In this document: positions 23,226 to 35,600 of the stretch, piece by piece | Numbering within the stretch: position 1 is the stretch's first letter | Layout: each line of letters opens with the position of its first letter | DNA from: Alectoria sarmentosa | Taxonomy: Eukaryota; Ascomycota; Lecanoromycetes; Lecanorales; Parmeliaceae | Assembly (NCBI GenBank): GCA_009733775.1 | Contig: WOGZ01000258.1 | Location: 1 to 47,870, forward strand | Direction: 5' to 3' | Length of the DNA stretch: 47,870 nucleotides | Program-made: the position numbers and the translations under genes | Notes under the pieces: generated by a model | Database searches by the model: none | What the model was told of the DNA's origin: nothing | The model's input: only the letters and a program-made list of their open reading frames with translations

Positions 23226-24503
23226 AGACGCTTGGTCCCCGTGATCTGAGCGAACGATCACATACAAGCGCTGGGCAGAGATTGTATCGATAATTCGAAA
23301 TCGATCAATTACCGGTGTAAGGACTGACCCAGCAATGAAAGACTCATAAGATGGTACGGAGGTCTCTTGAACTGGCTCAAGGCCAATTTGCAATGGAATT
23401 CCGATGCTCATCGAGCTTTTTGATGGTTTACGTCTGACATGAAGGTTTGGATCAACGGAAGCAGCACGCAGTTAGTCAATTTTCTAGATAGGACGATCAA
23501 GACATACTATAAAATCGGATACGTCACACAATGTTGAGTTATGAACCAGACTGCTAGAGATGCTCGTGCGTAACATTGACCCTCTGCCATCGTGCCAACC
23601 CTTCAACCCTCGAGCGCGGAGTACCCTAATGATATACAGCTCCTCGACTGCCATGACGATCATATGAGAAAATGGGAGAGATTGTCTACTTTGACTCTCA
23701 ATCTCAGACCGCACTGACAGGCCTTCTCGTGTGACCTCTGCTTCACCCGTGGGATTGCTAGTTAGGGCCGTCCTGGGCTAGGATATCGAGGAAACGTCGA
23801 TGAATTGAGCAAGACTTCATGGCCAAAAATTAGCTACCCCATTGCACTTTTCGTTTGAAGCGCCAGAGTAATGCAGTGCCAAGATCAGGTGAGGCCGTTC
23901 TTGAAGTGAAACCTGGCCCATTTACGATAGAAATTGAAATGGAGGCTCCAGGGTTGCGTTGCCGTAATAGTGAGCGGCTCTTCGCCTTTTGAATGGTATT
24001 CTTGGGGTGTCTGTAGTGGGATACAGATATGAGTTCCAGCCGTTTCACGGAACGGCCCTTCCAGCGCAACGGGGAGAAGACGATGGCAAAGGAAATTCAT
24101 TTGGGGAAGTCATTTGACGCGGGTAATTAGTTGTAGCCAGACTGTTATTAGAAAACGCGTTAAAGCCAGACCATGCAGCCTAGCGTGTTCAGTAGATGAG
24201 ATGTACCGAACTTTCATGATCACTCCGAGGTCGCTTCAAGAAAATACAGCAGGTTTGATCGGTATATTTTGTTGGCATCTTTATTTTGATTACAGCGATT
24301 GCTCTAATCGCCGTCGATGTCATGTCAGATTACCGCTATTTCCATCTCCAGCCGGGATTTGGGCAATCCAAAGCATGTCTATCATCTCTCAACGCCAGCG
24401 GCCACTCCTATCCACATACACTATCAGGAGCCAATATTGGAGATGCCCTTGGAAATGACGAAGGCATCAGATAATGATGACATATGCACCACGCTCGAGA
24501 AAG
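23226..24503. other. Intergenic interval, no recognised gene
   Basis: Short minus-strand frames at 23714-23484 and 24100-23830 have somewhat protein-like composition but no motif, and the two frames at 23.83-24.10 kb compete. I cannot support a gene here. Confidence 0.35.
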
Positions 24504-25166
24504 TCAATGAAATGAATCATCATTTTCAGCGGTGAATAAGGAACCCCGGTGTTCATAATCCACCCACGCCATACTTGGAATGCCGCAAATCGTGAGACTG
24601 TTGATGTCTGGACAGGTGTCGATGATATTTTGCAAACAAGAGCTGATGCTGGCATCAACAAGATCGCGGAAGTCATTGGCTTCCAAAGCGTAAGGGTCGT
24701 AAGTGCCTTTATATTGGATACATAGCCGCCGAACGAGTGAGAGAAGCGGTCGGTGTCGCAGATTTGGCTGGAAGCCGGTTGTCATAGCCCGGATGACAAA
24801 GGTGTTGTTCCGGTAGAAAAGTCCTATGGCTTCGCGATAGATTGTCTCGCAGGTAAACAGAAGTGCTGTTGTTGTTGAGACGTAGGAGCTGACACGACAT
24901 CGAATCGGTCCTGTTTTGTATTCTCTACTTGCACCTAGCAGGTTTGATAGAAAATCAGCGAAGAATGAACCGATTGTCTTTTCTGATGTAGGATCTGGCC
25001 CTATCCAGCCTATCCAGTGTAGAGGCTTATCAGTTACAAGGACTTGGGCGTAGATTGCAAGACGCAGCTCGGGAGGCAAATCGAGAAAGCGAAAAGGTAT
25101 GATGGCGAGCTCCTCAGTCTCCAATGCAGAAACATCTCTACTGTCTTGAGAGAAGCTAATGTCCAT
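24504..25166 (-). CDS. F-box/2EXR-like domain protein, single exon
   Basis: A 220-residue intronless protein. Residues about 24-44 (PFRFLDLPPELRLAIYAQVLV) match the LPPELRxxIY core shared by fungal F-box-like and 2EXR domains. Residues about 100-125 (TALLFTCETIYREAIGLFYRNNTFVI) carry the second conserved block of these proteins, the LLxTCkxIYxEAxxxFYxxNTF pattern. Proteins with this layout are very numerous in moulds; some may recruit targets to SCF ubiquitin ligases, but most are uncharacterised and the F-box itself is weak. The start Met is the first in frame. The C-terminus (AENDDSFH) is shorter than in many relatives, so a 3' exon cannot be excluded. It lies in a gene-poor interval with no operon-like partner. 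Confidence 0.75.
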   Translation of the reverse strand: MDISFSQDSRDVSALETEELAIIPFRFLDLPPELRLAIYAQVLVTDKPLHWIGWIGPDPTSEKTIGSFFADFLSNLLGASREYKTGPIRCRVSSYVSTTTALLFTCETIYREAIGLFYRNNTFVIRAMTTGFQPNLRHRPLLSLVRRLCIQYKGTYDPYALEANDFRDLVDASISSCLQNIIDTCPDINSLTICGIPSMAWVDYEHRGSLFTAENDDSFH

Positions 25167-26423
25167 GTTGTCTTTTTTTTCTCAACAAGATTGTAGGAGC
25201 TTGAAAAAAATTTCCCTGTCAGCGAGAACTATTTGAAGTCGGCTTTAAAGTGTGCTAAGAGGTGATATAACACAATGTTGGTGACATGATATTACTGGGG
25301 TTGTGTTGAACAAGCAGAGCTACTCGATTGGGTCAAAGTGTTGACCAGAGCAGGCACCATACTGGTGATGGGAGCCCCACAACCAGTCTTGCGATTGGAG
25401 TGAGAGCCAGTATGATTTCTTTATTTAATCGAAGCCAGCATGGCTATTTATCCAAGATGATTGGCAGGTTGGAATGAAAGGAAGACAGAATGTGATGAAT
25501 TGTCAAAGCAGTCAGCCCTACTTTCGATCGCCCTCGAGGCTAATGACCCGGAGTTTGCAGGGTAATCTTCAAAGTATTCTAACGTCCTTATAGTACAAGC
25601 ATACACAGCGGCTATTCAAAAATCTCAAAAATCTCAAAGCTGAGTGCCTTTCTGCGCCGAGCCTTTCGAGTTGCAAATTCACCTTGTACACGACGCAGAA
25701 TTTCTTTCTGGTCGAAAATCATAACAAGCGTGATTAGCGGCCAGATCAAATTAAGCGCGATTCTTAGTAAGAGATGTCGTACAGCGCTGAGGCATGACGA
25801 CACGCCTGTGCAGGTTTGCTGGCCCTGACGTCGGGTGGCCTAACTACGCTTTACGTATGGCCTCATGTGTGTTGGTGATGTGTTCATTCAAGCCGAACAT
25901 GAGACCACCAAGTATGAATTCGCAAGGATCCCACAGGTTGGGGTATGATTTGAAAAATTGCCATTCGATCATCCCCTTACGAATGTTGAAACCTATCGGG
26001 TACGACCCTTCTAGCGTTCCTGAACTAATTCCTCTCGGCCTCGCTTCAAATATGTGTACTAGTACTCCTCCCAGTCGCTTTACGGTATTTCAAGAATGCG
26101 AGACTACACTGTCCGCGCATCGGACCTCTCAAGATGCCCGTAGGCGTTGACGCTTTCTGAATCTCCTTCCCGTCATGCATTTATTCCTAGTGAACAAAGA
26201 CCTCTTCCAAGGTACCTAGGAGCCTAGGCGCTTATGACTGACTGCTAAAGGTTGGGTCGACTTCGAAGCTTTCCCCATCGCGGCTCCTCCAATCGTGCGA
26301 TGGCTTAGATTCCAGCGGTGAGGCTAGGATTACGCGACGAACTTTTCGTTCGTCGGCTGCGATGACCCTTCCTTTTGATCTTGTTGGTACTCACGCAGAC
26401 TCTGACCTACATTTTGACTTCTC
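25167..26423. other. Intergenic interval
   Basis: Holds the F-box-like gene's 5' region and the ankyrin gene's 3' end. A 63-codon minus-strand frame (25803-25612) has one hydrophobic segment and a basic tail, but its end is built from a duplicated AAAAATCTC unit and I see no other support for it. Confidence 0.35.
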
Positions 26424-29400
26424 TCACCATCTGGAGCTTGCATAGATCTTGGCCTTCCTTGCGTCTTCCTTGATACGATCGCTCATCCATAATGCGGCAT
26501 TTCTCTCTATTTTGGTAGTCGGGCTGCGGCATTCCTCTCGATCTTGGTACTCGGGCACGCTCCACTCTTGGAACAAGTCTGGCTTAGCCACAGCTCCGGC
26601 ATCCGCAGCTAAAGCCATACACGCAGAAATTCGCGCACAGGTCGCATCTGACTCTGCCCTATAGCAAGCGGCATTGCCCAATTCAAGTACCCCACGGCCG
26701 TGCCGGTTCCTGACGTGGACGTTGGCACCATGGCTTAGAAGCGCCGTGGTAGCATAGATGTGACCAAGCTGGACGGAAATATGGAGAGCAGAGTCGCCCT
26801 CCTCGTTGCGTGAGTTGGGGTTGGCACCCGCACTGAGAAGCATTTGGATGATAGTATGCTTCCTTGGCATGGAACGGATATGCGCCATCAACGGCGTCTC
26901 ACCCATCCTGTCCCGGTGCTCGAGATGAACGCCAATTTCAAGGAGTGTTTTCACCAAACTTTCACATGATTCGTAGGAAGGATCCTGTGATAGCTCATTG
27001 GACTGATGATAATTCCATTCACCTACTGCGATATGTAAGAAATTCCTACCATCACGATGCTCCCAAAATTTGAACGCAATGAGAGAGTCTCTAGGCATTT
27101 TCAACAGCGCGCGAAGATCCATTTCAGAGCCTCCATATGGGATCTGACCATGCAATTCGAAGTGGGTATCTAGACGTCGTGGCTGGGCGCCCCTCATCTC
27201 GTACACCCGCATGTCAACTTTTGTAAATTTCTCAAAGAGCTGCTGGGCGAAAGTACAGCTGGAAAAATGGCCTTCTCCATCGTTCTCTACTAGGACGTCC
27301 AACCATAAGGCCGTTGATTCCGCGTCTCCAAGTTGAGAAAATATATAAGGGACAACAGAGCCCATGAAAGTTTGGCCTCCGACATCAAGGCGGGCAAAAT
27401 CGAACGATCTTTTGACCAATGTGGAAAGCAGGTAGTGGTGATCACGTAGACCAGATACAAATTGAGGGCTGAGGACGTGCATAAAAGTTTGACCAGCTGT
27501 ATTCGTCTCGTTGACATTGACGCCAGAATCCATAATGTTCACGAGCTGTTGGAGTCCAGCTCCCAAAGCTGCGGCAATGTGGAGCGCCGTATTCCCAAAT
27601 CTGTCCGACCAATGAACACTTTGAGAAGTCCAAATTTCATCAACTTTCTCGCCTCGCTTGAAGAGCATGACCGCGAAAGGAACGGATAACACTGCCTTCT
27701 CCGAGGCGCTATTAGGGCGTAGACAACATCCCAGACAGTAGTGCTCTGGAAAATAGTTTCCAGAGTTGTCATCCTGTACCCATTCGCAAGCGATATGATG
27801 GGCAAATGTATTTACGGTAGATGTTATAAAGCTACTAGGCATCTCGATAAACTCTGGTGATCTTCGATGACTGTTGGGCAGTTCTTCTCGGCCTGATTGG
27901 TAATCCACCGATGCTACTGAACATCGTAGAACGTCTTTGATGGATTTTCTTTCGCCTGTAGAGCACTGGGAGAGCTTGTCAACCAAGCTGCTTATACCAG
28001 ATCCTCCAGCTTCAGATCCTCGGTCGTAGTGTTTTGCATTGCCGCTTCCATTATAATTTCCCGAAGACCGTAGTACACCAAGATTCTGCGGATACAAAGA
28101 TGTTAATGGCACAGAGATGGTGTAGGCTTTTTCAACCGATGACTCTGTCCTGGATTCCATGGTAACAGCCACTTTCCCATTCTGACTAATGGAAGTAGGA
28201 TTATCACGCCCTACCGAGTCATGGTAGGGTAGCGTGCCGGCTATCAATGGATCTAAGCTTGACCCAGGGAAGGCCGCTTGGGTTTGCATGAAGGCAGTAG
28301 AGCTGTCTATGGCTGGGGTGGCGGCTACATAGTCCACGTTGTGCATGGCTAAATCGCGCTCTGAGGTAGACAGTTGAGGCGCTCCAGAACTTCCTGGCTC
28401 ATGGCGGGTTCCGACAGGATACGTTGATTCGCTCTGTCCGGAATCTTTTCTACCCATTGGCTCGCCTTCACTAAATGATCCTAGGAAAAGGTTTTGATCC
28501 GCAGGAGGCTCCCAGCTTGAAAGACTGCCTTCGATCGATGTCTCAGACGCTGTTGCGTTATCCGTAGTAAGCTTCAGATGCCTTGGATACAATGGATTGT
28601 CTTCGCTAGATGTCCACCCATATGTAGCATTGTCCTCAGAAGGAAAGACGCGGTCCAGTGGCTCCTCTGCTATACTTGGAAGAACGGGGTCGAGTGTCGA
28701 AGGATCGAAATTGAAATCTCTGTCGGTCGTTTGAAACAACTGCTCGAAATCAAAGTTCTCAAGTATGTCTGAACTGTTGAGATCGCTGTTGAACGGCATG
28801 CTGTATGATTCCTGTAGAAGAGCACGAATTAGTTGGGCTTGAACTTGGATTAAGAGATTGAAGCTCTCACATCGACTCCTCCATCAAGACCGTTGGTTTC
28901 AGACATTGCTGTATCCTGCTGTTTGGGAGCAAGCTGGTCGGGAGCAGCCGAGGTTATGCCTGGTATCATATTGGTTGGACCTTGACCGTCAGGCTTGGAT
29001 GGCGCAAAGGAGGCAGAATGTTGCGGTGTGATTGGGGTTGCAGGCGTAGGAGTAGGAGGTTGTTCAGCTTCAGAAGCTGGTGTGGGAGGCACACTGGCTG
29101 TTGAGCCCTTCTTCGCTGGCTTCTCGTTATAAGGTGGTATCAAGAACTGATCCGATACTGTGGTAAACCTCGTAGGGTCATTCGAATCTTGATTCGCCCA
29201 GCTAAAGGCCGAATCTCCCGTCGAGGTGCTGCTCGGAAAAGTAGGGGACCATACCTGGCCGTTTGCGTTGGGTTCAAGGTTGCAGCGTTCGTGTGAGACA
29301 TGACTCAAATTAGGGAATGATCCTCGCGTTACCAACGTCATCTCGAGGTCGGCAGGTGCTTTCATCGACTGAAAACCCACACCATCGGAAACAGGGTTTC

Positions 29401-29950
29401 TGCCATTGACTTTTTCAGGAAGATCCACTTCCATGGCTTGCGATGCGTCCTCAACGTCTGAATGATTGTGAATCTCAGAAGCCTTCAAGCTCTTGCAGCT
29501 TCGCATCTGTGACGTACGCTGCCTCCTCATCTTTGCGTCTTTAGGCCGCAGTTTATTGTAGTCGTCCGTGAGTAGGTCCTTAAGCACATACTGGAGAGCA
29601 CGCTTTCTGCACTAGCATCAGTATATCTCTGGCCGTGCGCCTGGAATCGCTTACTTAATGTTCTTAGGGCCGAAGTGCATCACGAGGCCACAGATTTCAT
29701 CTATTGAGCGCCTGGTATAGAGGTACAATCTGACGAGCTTTCGCTTTTGCGAAGAGGAGACACTGGATGGTCTACCCTGCTTGACTTTGTTGTTCCGGAT
29801 TTTCTTTGGCTTCAGGATTTTGAAATGCTTGTTGGTACCTCGTGGACTTACGAGGGGTCCGCGTAAATTTACGGGTGGGGCCGCTGGCGTAGATGAACGA
29901 GAAACCATTGCGTTGCGAAATGCCCTCTCAGACAAAGCGATACGTATCAA
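26424..29950 (-). CDS. Large HTH-like plus ankyrin-repeat protein (1139 aa), 3 exons
   Basis: Exons 29950-29655, 29606-28871 and 28811-26424 (introns 48 and 59 nt, GTAAGC...CAG and GTGAGA...CAG) add to 3420 nt without a stop. Residues about 46-128 are basic and helical (GRPSS, QKRKLVRLYLYTRRSIDEICGLV, FGPKNIKKRALQYVLKDLL, KDAKMRRQR), reminiscent of an HTH or Clr5-like N-terminal module. Residues about 130-680 are low-complexity Ser/Pro/Thr-rich and acidic, including PPTPASEAEQPPTPTPATP. A possible metal site lies at about 683-707 (HHIACEW...EHYCLGCC). Ankyrin repeats follow at about 747-779 (GNTALHIAAALGAG), 930-945 (GRNFLHIAVGEW), 978-1010 (GETPLMAHIRSM...SAGANPNSRNE) and 1012-1044 (GDSALHISVQLGH...SHGANVHVRN). 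This layout suggests a nuclear regulator that binds partners through ankyrins; that is inference. Met15 is an alternative start. Divergent from the microprotein gene at 30497. Confidence 0.85.
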
Positions 29951-30073
29951 ACAATCGGTGCAAGATTCTATTTGATGGTATACCTAATCATGAAAGAGAT
30001 ACGCAAGAAAATTTGTGGGGGAGAAGAGAGTGGAGGTGAGGTGTCGCTGTGCACGAGCTAAATCTTTAGCGTG

Positions 30074-30307
30074 ATGCAAAAAGTTCGAATCGCTGTGATT
30101 GGCTGTAATTCTAGCTGCTCGCCTTTCCTTCCCTACTTCTTCGCATACTCTGCATCGAGGTCGTTCCGACTTCTTGCATTGGGACAGGAGTATGCGATTG
30201 CGAATGACCGAGTTCTTGCACTTCTTGAGTGGCGGAATGAAGACTACGCGAGGTGCAAAAAGTCTCGCCAACAAGTTGGAACTTTTTGCATACGTAGACT
30301 TTTTGCA
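30074..30307. promoter_or_regulatory. Array of TGCAARAA(G/C)T motifs in the divergent upstream region
   Basis: Six copies of a ten-base motif lie in 234 bp between two divergent genes: TGCAAAAAGT on the plus strand at 30075-30084 and 30254-30263, and on the minus strand at 30290-30281 and 30307-30298; the variant TGCAAGAAGT at 30178-30169 and TGCAAGAACT at 30220-30211. Two outer copies extend to a perfect 13-bp inverted repeat (ATGCAAAAAGTTC at 30074-30086 and its complement at 30279-30291). The array sits 120-360 bp upstream of the ankyrin-protein start and 190-420 bp upstream of the microprotein start. A transcription-factor site cluster is the simplest reading; a decayed minisatellite or small inverted-repeat element is the alternative. 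Confidence 0.5.
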
Positions 30308-30496
30308 TTTCAAGTCAGATATGTAATTTCACTGATATGAGAGCCCTTGAGCTTCCTCGAACAGTTTGATTCTGCCAGTCGATATCGGATATAGTGTCAG
30401 AAATTTTTATAAGGTGAGTAGTTACTGGAATGCTTCCGAAAACGTATATTCAGAGACTTAGCTATACAGATTGCATCCGGAAAACCAAAACCACCC

Positions 30497-30689
30497 ATGA
30501 TGGACGATCTCCCCGCGGCCGTCATCGTTAACGTCATCTTCGGTGTCCTCAATGTTGTTCTCATGTCAGCGATCCTATGGCAAAATCATAGACAATCCTA
30601 CGGCGGAACTCGTAAGGACCTCTTCATTCATTCTAGAAAAAGCTCTTCGCTGATTGACTGTAGGCAATGTTGTCAGAGACGATGAATAA
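30497..30689 (+). CDS. Spliced single-pass membrane microprotein (46 aa)
   Basis: Exon 1 30497-30611 and exon 2 30664-30689 join across a 52-nt intron with a GTAAGG donor, a CTGATTGAC branch site and a TAG acceptor. The product is 46 residues. Two Met codons lie at the start (30497 and 30500). An acidic MMDD start is followed by about 20 hydrophobic residues (AAVIVNVIFGVLNVVLMSAILW, residues 7-28), then a polar, basic tail (QNHRQSYGG) ending in VVRDDE and TAA. The layout predicts one transmembrane helix. I know no family for it. Without splicing the frame would end in a Lys/Ser-rich tail at 30685, so the unspliced form also stays small. Support is the good intron and hydrophobic pattern; chance is not excluded in a 2-kb spacer. 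Confidence 0.5.
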
Positions 30690-32675
30690 AGGAGGGAATT
30701 ACCCTGCGGCGCACCGGATACGCCGGGAATGTCTTTGATGCGAAGTAGGATGAGGAAGGGTGGAACAAGCGAGGAATGGGTATCGGATGAGACTTTATGG
30801 GCCTGCTAGCTGTAGTACTAGGTTGTATAATCCAGGCATCTGGCAGAACTTTTCCGCATCATCGTGTGAAGAGTACATAGGTTTCCGCGTCAACACCGTC
30901 GGCCTTAATGCTGGTTAACTGTCTCCGCGTACGGCCTCACGCAAAAGTCGGTCACTTCCACTTATAACCCTGCCACATTGGTTCTGAATGTCTCGAATGT
31001 TCTTGTACCTTGATATAAGAGATTGGTGGTGGATTTAGCCATGCTGCATGCTCCAGTGTTTGGGGAGCATCAGCGGCTAGAAAGCATATTTCAGCTCACC
31101 GGCGCTCACCCCTGCTCACCCTTATCTCCATCATGACTACCTTCGAAGGGTGTTGTCAGGGAGATTTTTTCTGGGAGATTGTATGCGAGATTTGCACGGG
31201 CGACTCCTGGTAAGGGATTCATATAAGAGATTCTTTGGGGCAGAATTCGTACACAAAAGTTGCACGGAGAATTGGTATTGAAGCTCTGTATGGAACCTTC
31301 ATATCCAATATTTTATACCAAAAATCTCGACAAGAACTCCTCCCCCATATCCCATACCTCATGCGCGTCGTCGCCATCCCTCCCTCCACTGCAACCATAT
31401 CCGTTCGCATCGAAAAAAAAATCCCTCTCGTCTCATCGCCCCGCCCCCGCCTGCAAGGCACCGTTCAGACTCACCTGCGTTAAAACCCTCGATTCATCTT
31501 TCAAAAACTTATCTCTAGAGTGATTCGACGAGAGGCTCTTTACTGATGAATGAAGACTTATCAGCTCGTAGAAACGGTAGGGGATTCTTAGAATGTTTTC
31601 TATTGAGGATCTCTGTTTTATATAATGGATGTAGCATGTTTTATCTTATGTTTTTAGGGAATATCTCGTATTAGGGTTTTTTATGGTTTTGTTAGATATT
31701 GAATTAAGGGTTTCGTATGAGGAACGGCGGATGTGGATTCTTGCATCGGGATTCTCAAATAGGGAGTCAGTTGCTTATGTTGAGGTTTTCACTAGAGTTC
31801 TCTCAATTCAGGTCTCACGTATCGATATGAAGTTCCTCTGCGAGGTAACCGTATTTCATTAAACCCGCTCACATAAATCGTACCCCTTCACAGCATAATC
31901 GCCCTAACTAATCTAATCGCCCCCCCCCCCTTTCTCTTCCCCCCCTTTCCATCACTACGAACACCATCGCTGCGTCTTACATAGTACATTCACACCGTTG
32001 CTATCGCTATCGTTGTTGTCGATGCGTAGATAAACTGCGGAAAGGCTTTATGGCTGAGGATATTTGTGGTTTATATGATAATATTTGAAAGTGTGATAGA
32101 TGGGAAGGTTGTGATGCTGTACGCATGAGGTAAGTAGAGCTGGTGGTGTGCAGGAAGATAGGCATTCTTGCATGGTGCTCGAGGTTTCTTTTTTGGCTTA
32201 ATTAAGCGAGCTCGTGAATGAGTGAATCGGGTAGAGGATGAGTGTGGGAGGTTCGGAGGGTGGCTGTACGATTTCAAGTTGGCATGTTACTATGAGGCAA
32301 AAGATGGGAGAGGTCTATTCTTTCTGGCTGCTTAGATCGAGGACCATGACGTGCAATGTGAAATGGTTGAGGACTAGAACTCGTGAATATAGACAAATGT
32401 TTTCTTCTATTGATGACCGCCTGCGGCCAGAGCAATTCCCTCAGTCACTCGGTCACTCAATAACGCCCAAAAGAAAAATCCGGTTCAAAGACGCTAATGC
32501 GGAGTACCTTAGGATGCTTTACAAGCGGTACACGCCCGCTTGACACGCGCGTCTTTCCCCACGGGTTCATCAAAGAAAGTTAGTACGATTTCGACATTTG
32601 GCTATGTTGCGACTTAGACTCGTAAGTTCAAAACAGAGATTGACGGGTTGAGACTCCTGCTGCTACGCTCTATTC
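30690..32675. other. Intergenic interval, low-complexity patches
   Basis: No gene recognised. Pyrimidine-rich tracts occur (poly-C at about 31921-31932 followed by TTTCTCTTCC), and CTCACC is repeated at about 31093-31121. A plus-strand frame at 32238-32543 lacks motifs. Confidence 0.4.
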
Positions 32676-35600
32676 TCAAACATCGGTTATCATTTGCTGA
32701 CCCTGGACGGAGCCCTTGGAGCGAATACTCCGGGATGGCATTCGACCCAACAGGCGTGCCCCAAAGGAAGGTCTCCGCTGCGGACTGCCTGCACTCGTAC
32801 TAAACGAATCGCAAGCGTTAGAACTTGGCAGAGTCATCAACAGCGGCGGCAATCCATCAAGCTCCTCCTTCTGATCTCTGACCTGCTTCTCCAACCATGC
32901 CAGCTTGGTATCTTGTTCGGCGTGGTCAGCGGCATCCTGTCGCGCCTGGATCGCAGCGCCCTGGTCCACGAGCTGTTGCTTGAGTTGGAAGAAGCGCCTG
33001 TTGCGTTCCAGCTTCATCTCGGCCTCGATCTTGGCTTTCTTCTGCTCTAGGAGTGCGTTTTCGATCGACATATAGCGAGAGTCCGACCGCTCTACGAAGC
33101 TAATCCCGTCCGGAAAGGTGCTCTCTGTCTCGTTGTCTGCGATATCACCAACGGAGGACTCATTGTCGTTCCTAGATTGAAGGGCGACCGACCCTCCAAG
33201 CGTGACGACCTCCGGCGTATGCGGTGGTATGAGTTGCCTCGGACTGACTTTCTCTCTCTTATCGCCCACCATCGTTCCACCGAAATTGTCTCGATCTGCG
33301 TCAGAAGCGTTCCAAATTTCCATATTGACTTCCAAACCGGGCTGTACGAAGGATTTCCAAGTCGAGGGAAGGATTATTTCGCCTGTTACATGAGATATGT
33401 TGTAGTAGCCTTTCTCGACCAATGGCCAATATTCAAGCACATGCCCAAAAGCTTCCTGTATCAGATTATGGAGCCCCTTTTGGACACATTAGCGAAAGAC
33501 AATAGATTGAGATTTCAGATTGCCCACCTGCCAGGTCTGGCACATGGCGACGGGGAAGAGGAACTTCCGGCCGAGCCAATCCCTCATTATCACCGGTGCC
33601 AGTCTTGGAGGCTCCGCCTTCCAAAGCCTATTGTGCTCTTGCGCCATCTCCATCGAGTCTACTGCTTCCATATATGTATTCTCACGCTGCATGGTAGCTT
33701 CTGGAAACTCCTCTGTTGCGATGGGTGCGACCGGGGCGGCCGGCGTTGCTGCTGCCGCCATCGCCGCTGCTTTCATATCTTGCTCGGCTTTTTCATCTAG
33801 AATCAGCTTCTTTAAGCGAGCGAGATCCTCAATATCCGTTTGCTTATCGTTGGGGGGAGGGGGTGCAGTAAGCACTGGCGGCGAGTACCAATGTTGTGGC
33901 GTATACGTTGGGTACGCTGGAGGTGTGTAGGACATTTGATATGGCTGGTTTGGTAATTCTGCATCTCTTGATAGTGGGCGCGATTGAGAATAAGAATTGT
34001 CGGTGAAGTTCCAGCCTTCAGAATTCTCCTCTCCAGAAACAATGTCGGGATCGACATTAGTCCAACTGAGTAAGAGTGTCTTCGCCGTCTCCTCCGCTCG
34101 AGTCTCGAGATTTTTTGCCTCTCCAGAGCGAGGTCTGACGATCAACGCTGTGACACTTGGTTCGTGAGGTACGACGCTCAAGAACCATTCTGCAGTCAGC
34201 GTTACTGTCTCGGTTTCGGGTGGTGACACTTGGCTCTGGCTGATTCCCGCGGCTAGTGCTCTTGGACTTGCTGTAACATCGGTCCTGCTGGCCTTCATAG
34301 CAAGGCTTCCTTTAGGATGGTACGGTTCGGTATTTTCCATAATTGGGAGCTCGGTCGGCATCGAATAGTACACAGAAGCAGGGGAATGAGATCGTGAGTC
34401 TAGATGGCTCCCTGGACGTGCTGGCAGGTCCTCGGCCTCATTGGCGTGACCCCGTTCGGCACTTACATTGAACGATTCTGGTCTACTAACACTCCAACCA
34501 GCTTCTGAAACCTCGCAAATTCCGACAACGTCTTCAGAACGAGATGATGACCTTGCCGGTACGCTTGGGTCAGGAGGTGCATCTTGTAAACTCCGGCCGT
34601 TGTTCTCCACCTTCGTCTGACTTCGCTTCTTTGCCTCCATCCTTGTTTTGTCTTCATTGTCATTTTTGAATGCGACACTCGAGCTACTCCATGAGTCATC
34701 TGCCGCTTTTTCCGTATTCCCAAGCGTAGGGTCAATGACAATACGGTCTGTTACGTTGGGTATACCGGCGACCAGATCCTTGTCCTTTTCTTTGTGTTTC
34801 TTTTCAGTGGTGGTAGTGAGGCACCCCCGATCAAAATCATCTCCTGCCTTATATACATCAGCTTCGTCGTTCTCATTTTCGTCTCGCACGCCTGACTTCT
34901 CGGCGTCGAACCCAGCGATAGTGATTTCTTCTTTCTGCACTTTCTTATTGCCACCAATTGACCGTGTACTGCAGTATGTCGTATCTTTTGCTGAGTCCTT
35001 CGCAGCCTTTTGAAGCAAGCTCGTATTGGGACTGGCGTTGGAACTACTGCCTCCTCCCCACGCACCGATTGAATCGAACCCGCCCCCTTCCGTCGATTCT
35101 CTTGTATGGTGATTATGCTCAATCGTTGGGGTGCCGTCATCCAGAGCTACGTTGTTGCGAGTCCGCTCAGCTCCTCGCTTATCCTCAGTCATGTTTCGGA
35201 GGCTTTGTTCTCGGTCGCAATCCTCTTCAATTTCTGTAAGACTCAGAATGCTTTGGCGATTGTCTAGCACTACTCCTACGAGTATTCGTCTTTCTTGTTG
35301 AACGCCCGCTTGTGGGAAGAGTGTTCCAGCGTTGGGTCTATGTTCTATTAGGTACCATGACTCGCGCAACAGAGGTTTTCCGAAGGCCTTACATATAGAA
35401 TTCCGCTGCTTCAATAACCCGAGCCATATGAACAACATGCAACAAAACGTTCAAAGTCGATTTCATGGACTCGAGTCCGGCCTGCAATGGCCTAACGCGA
35501 TGTCGCTGGAAATACCAGCGGACTTTTGCTTTAAACTGCCGAGACGACCTCGCATCGTGAGGATTGGCAGAAACGTGATGGAAGATGCTCTGGAAGACGC

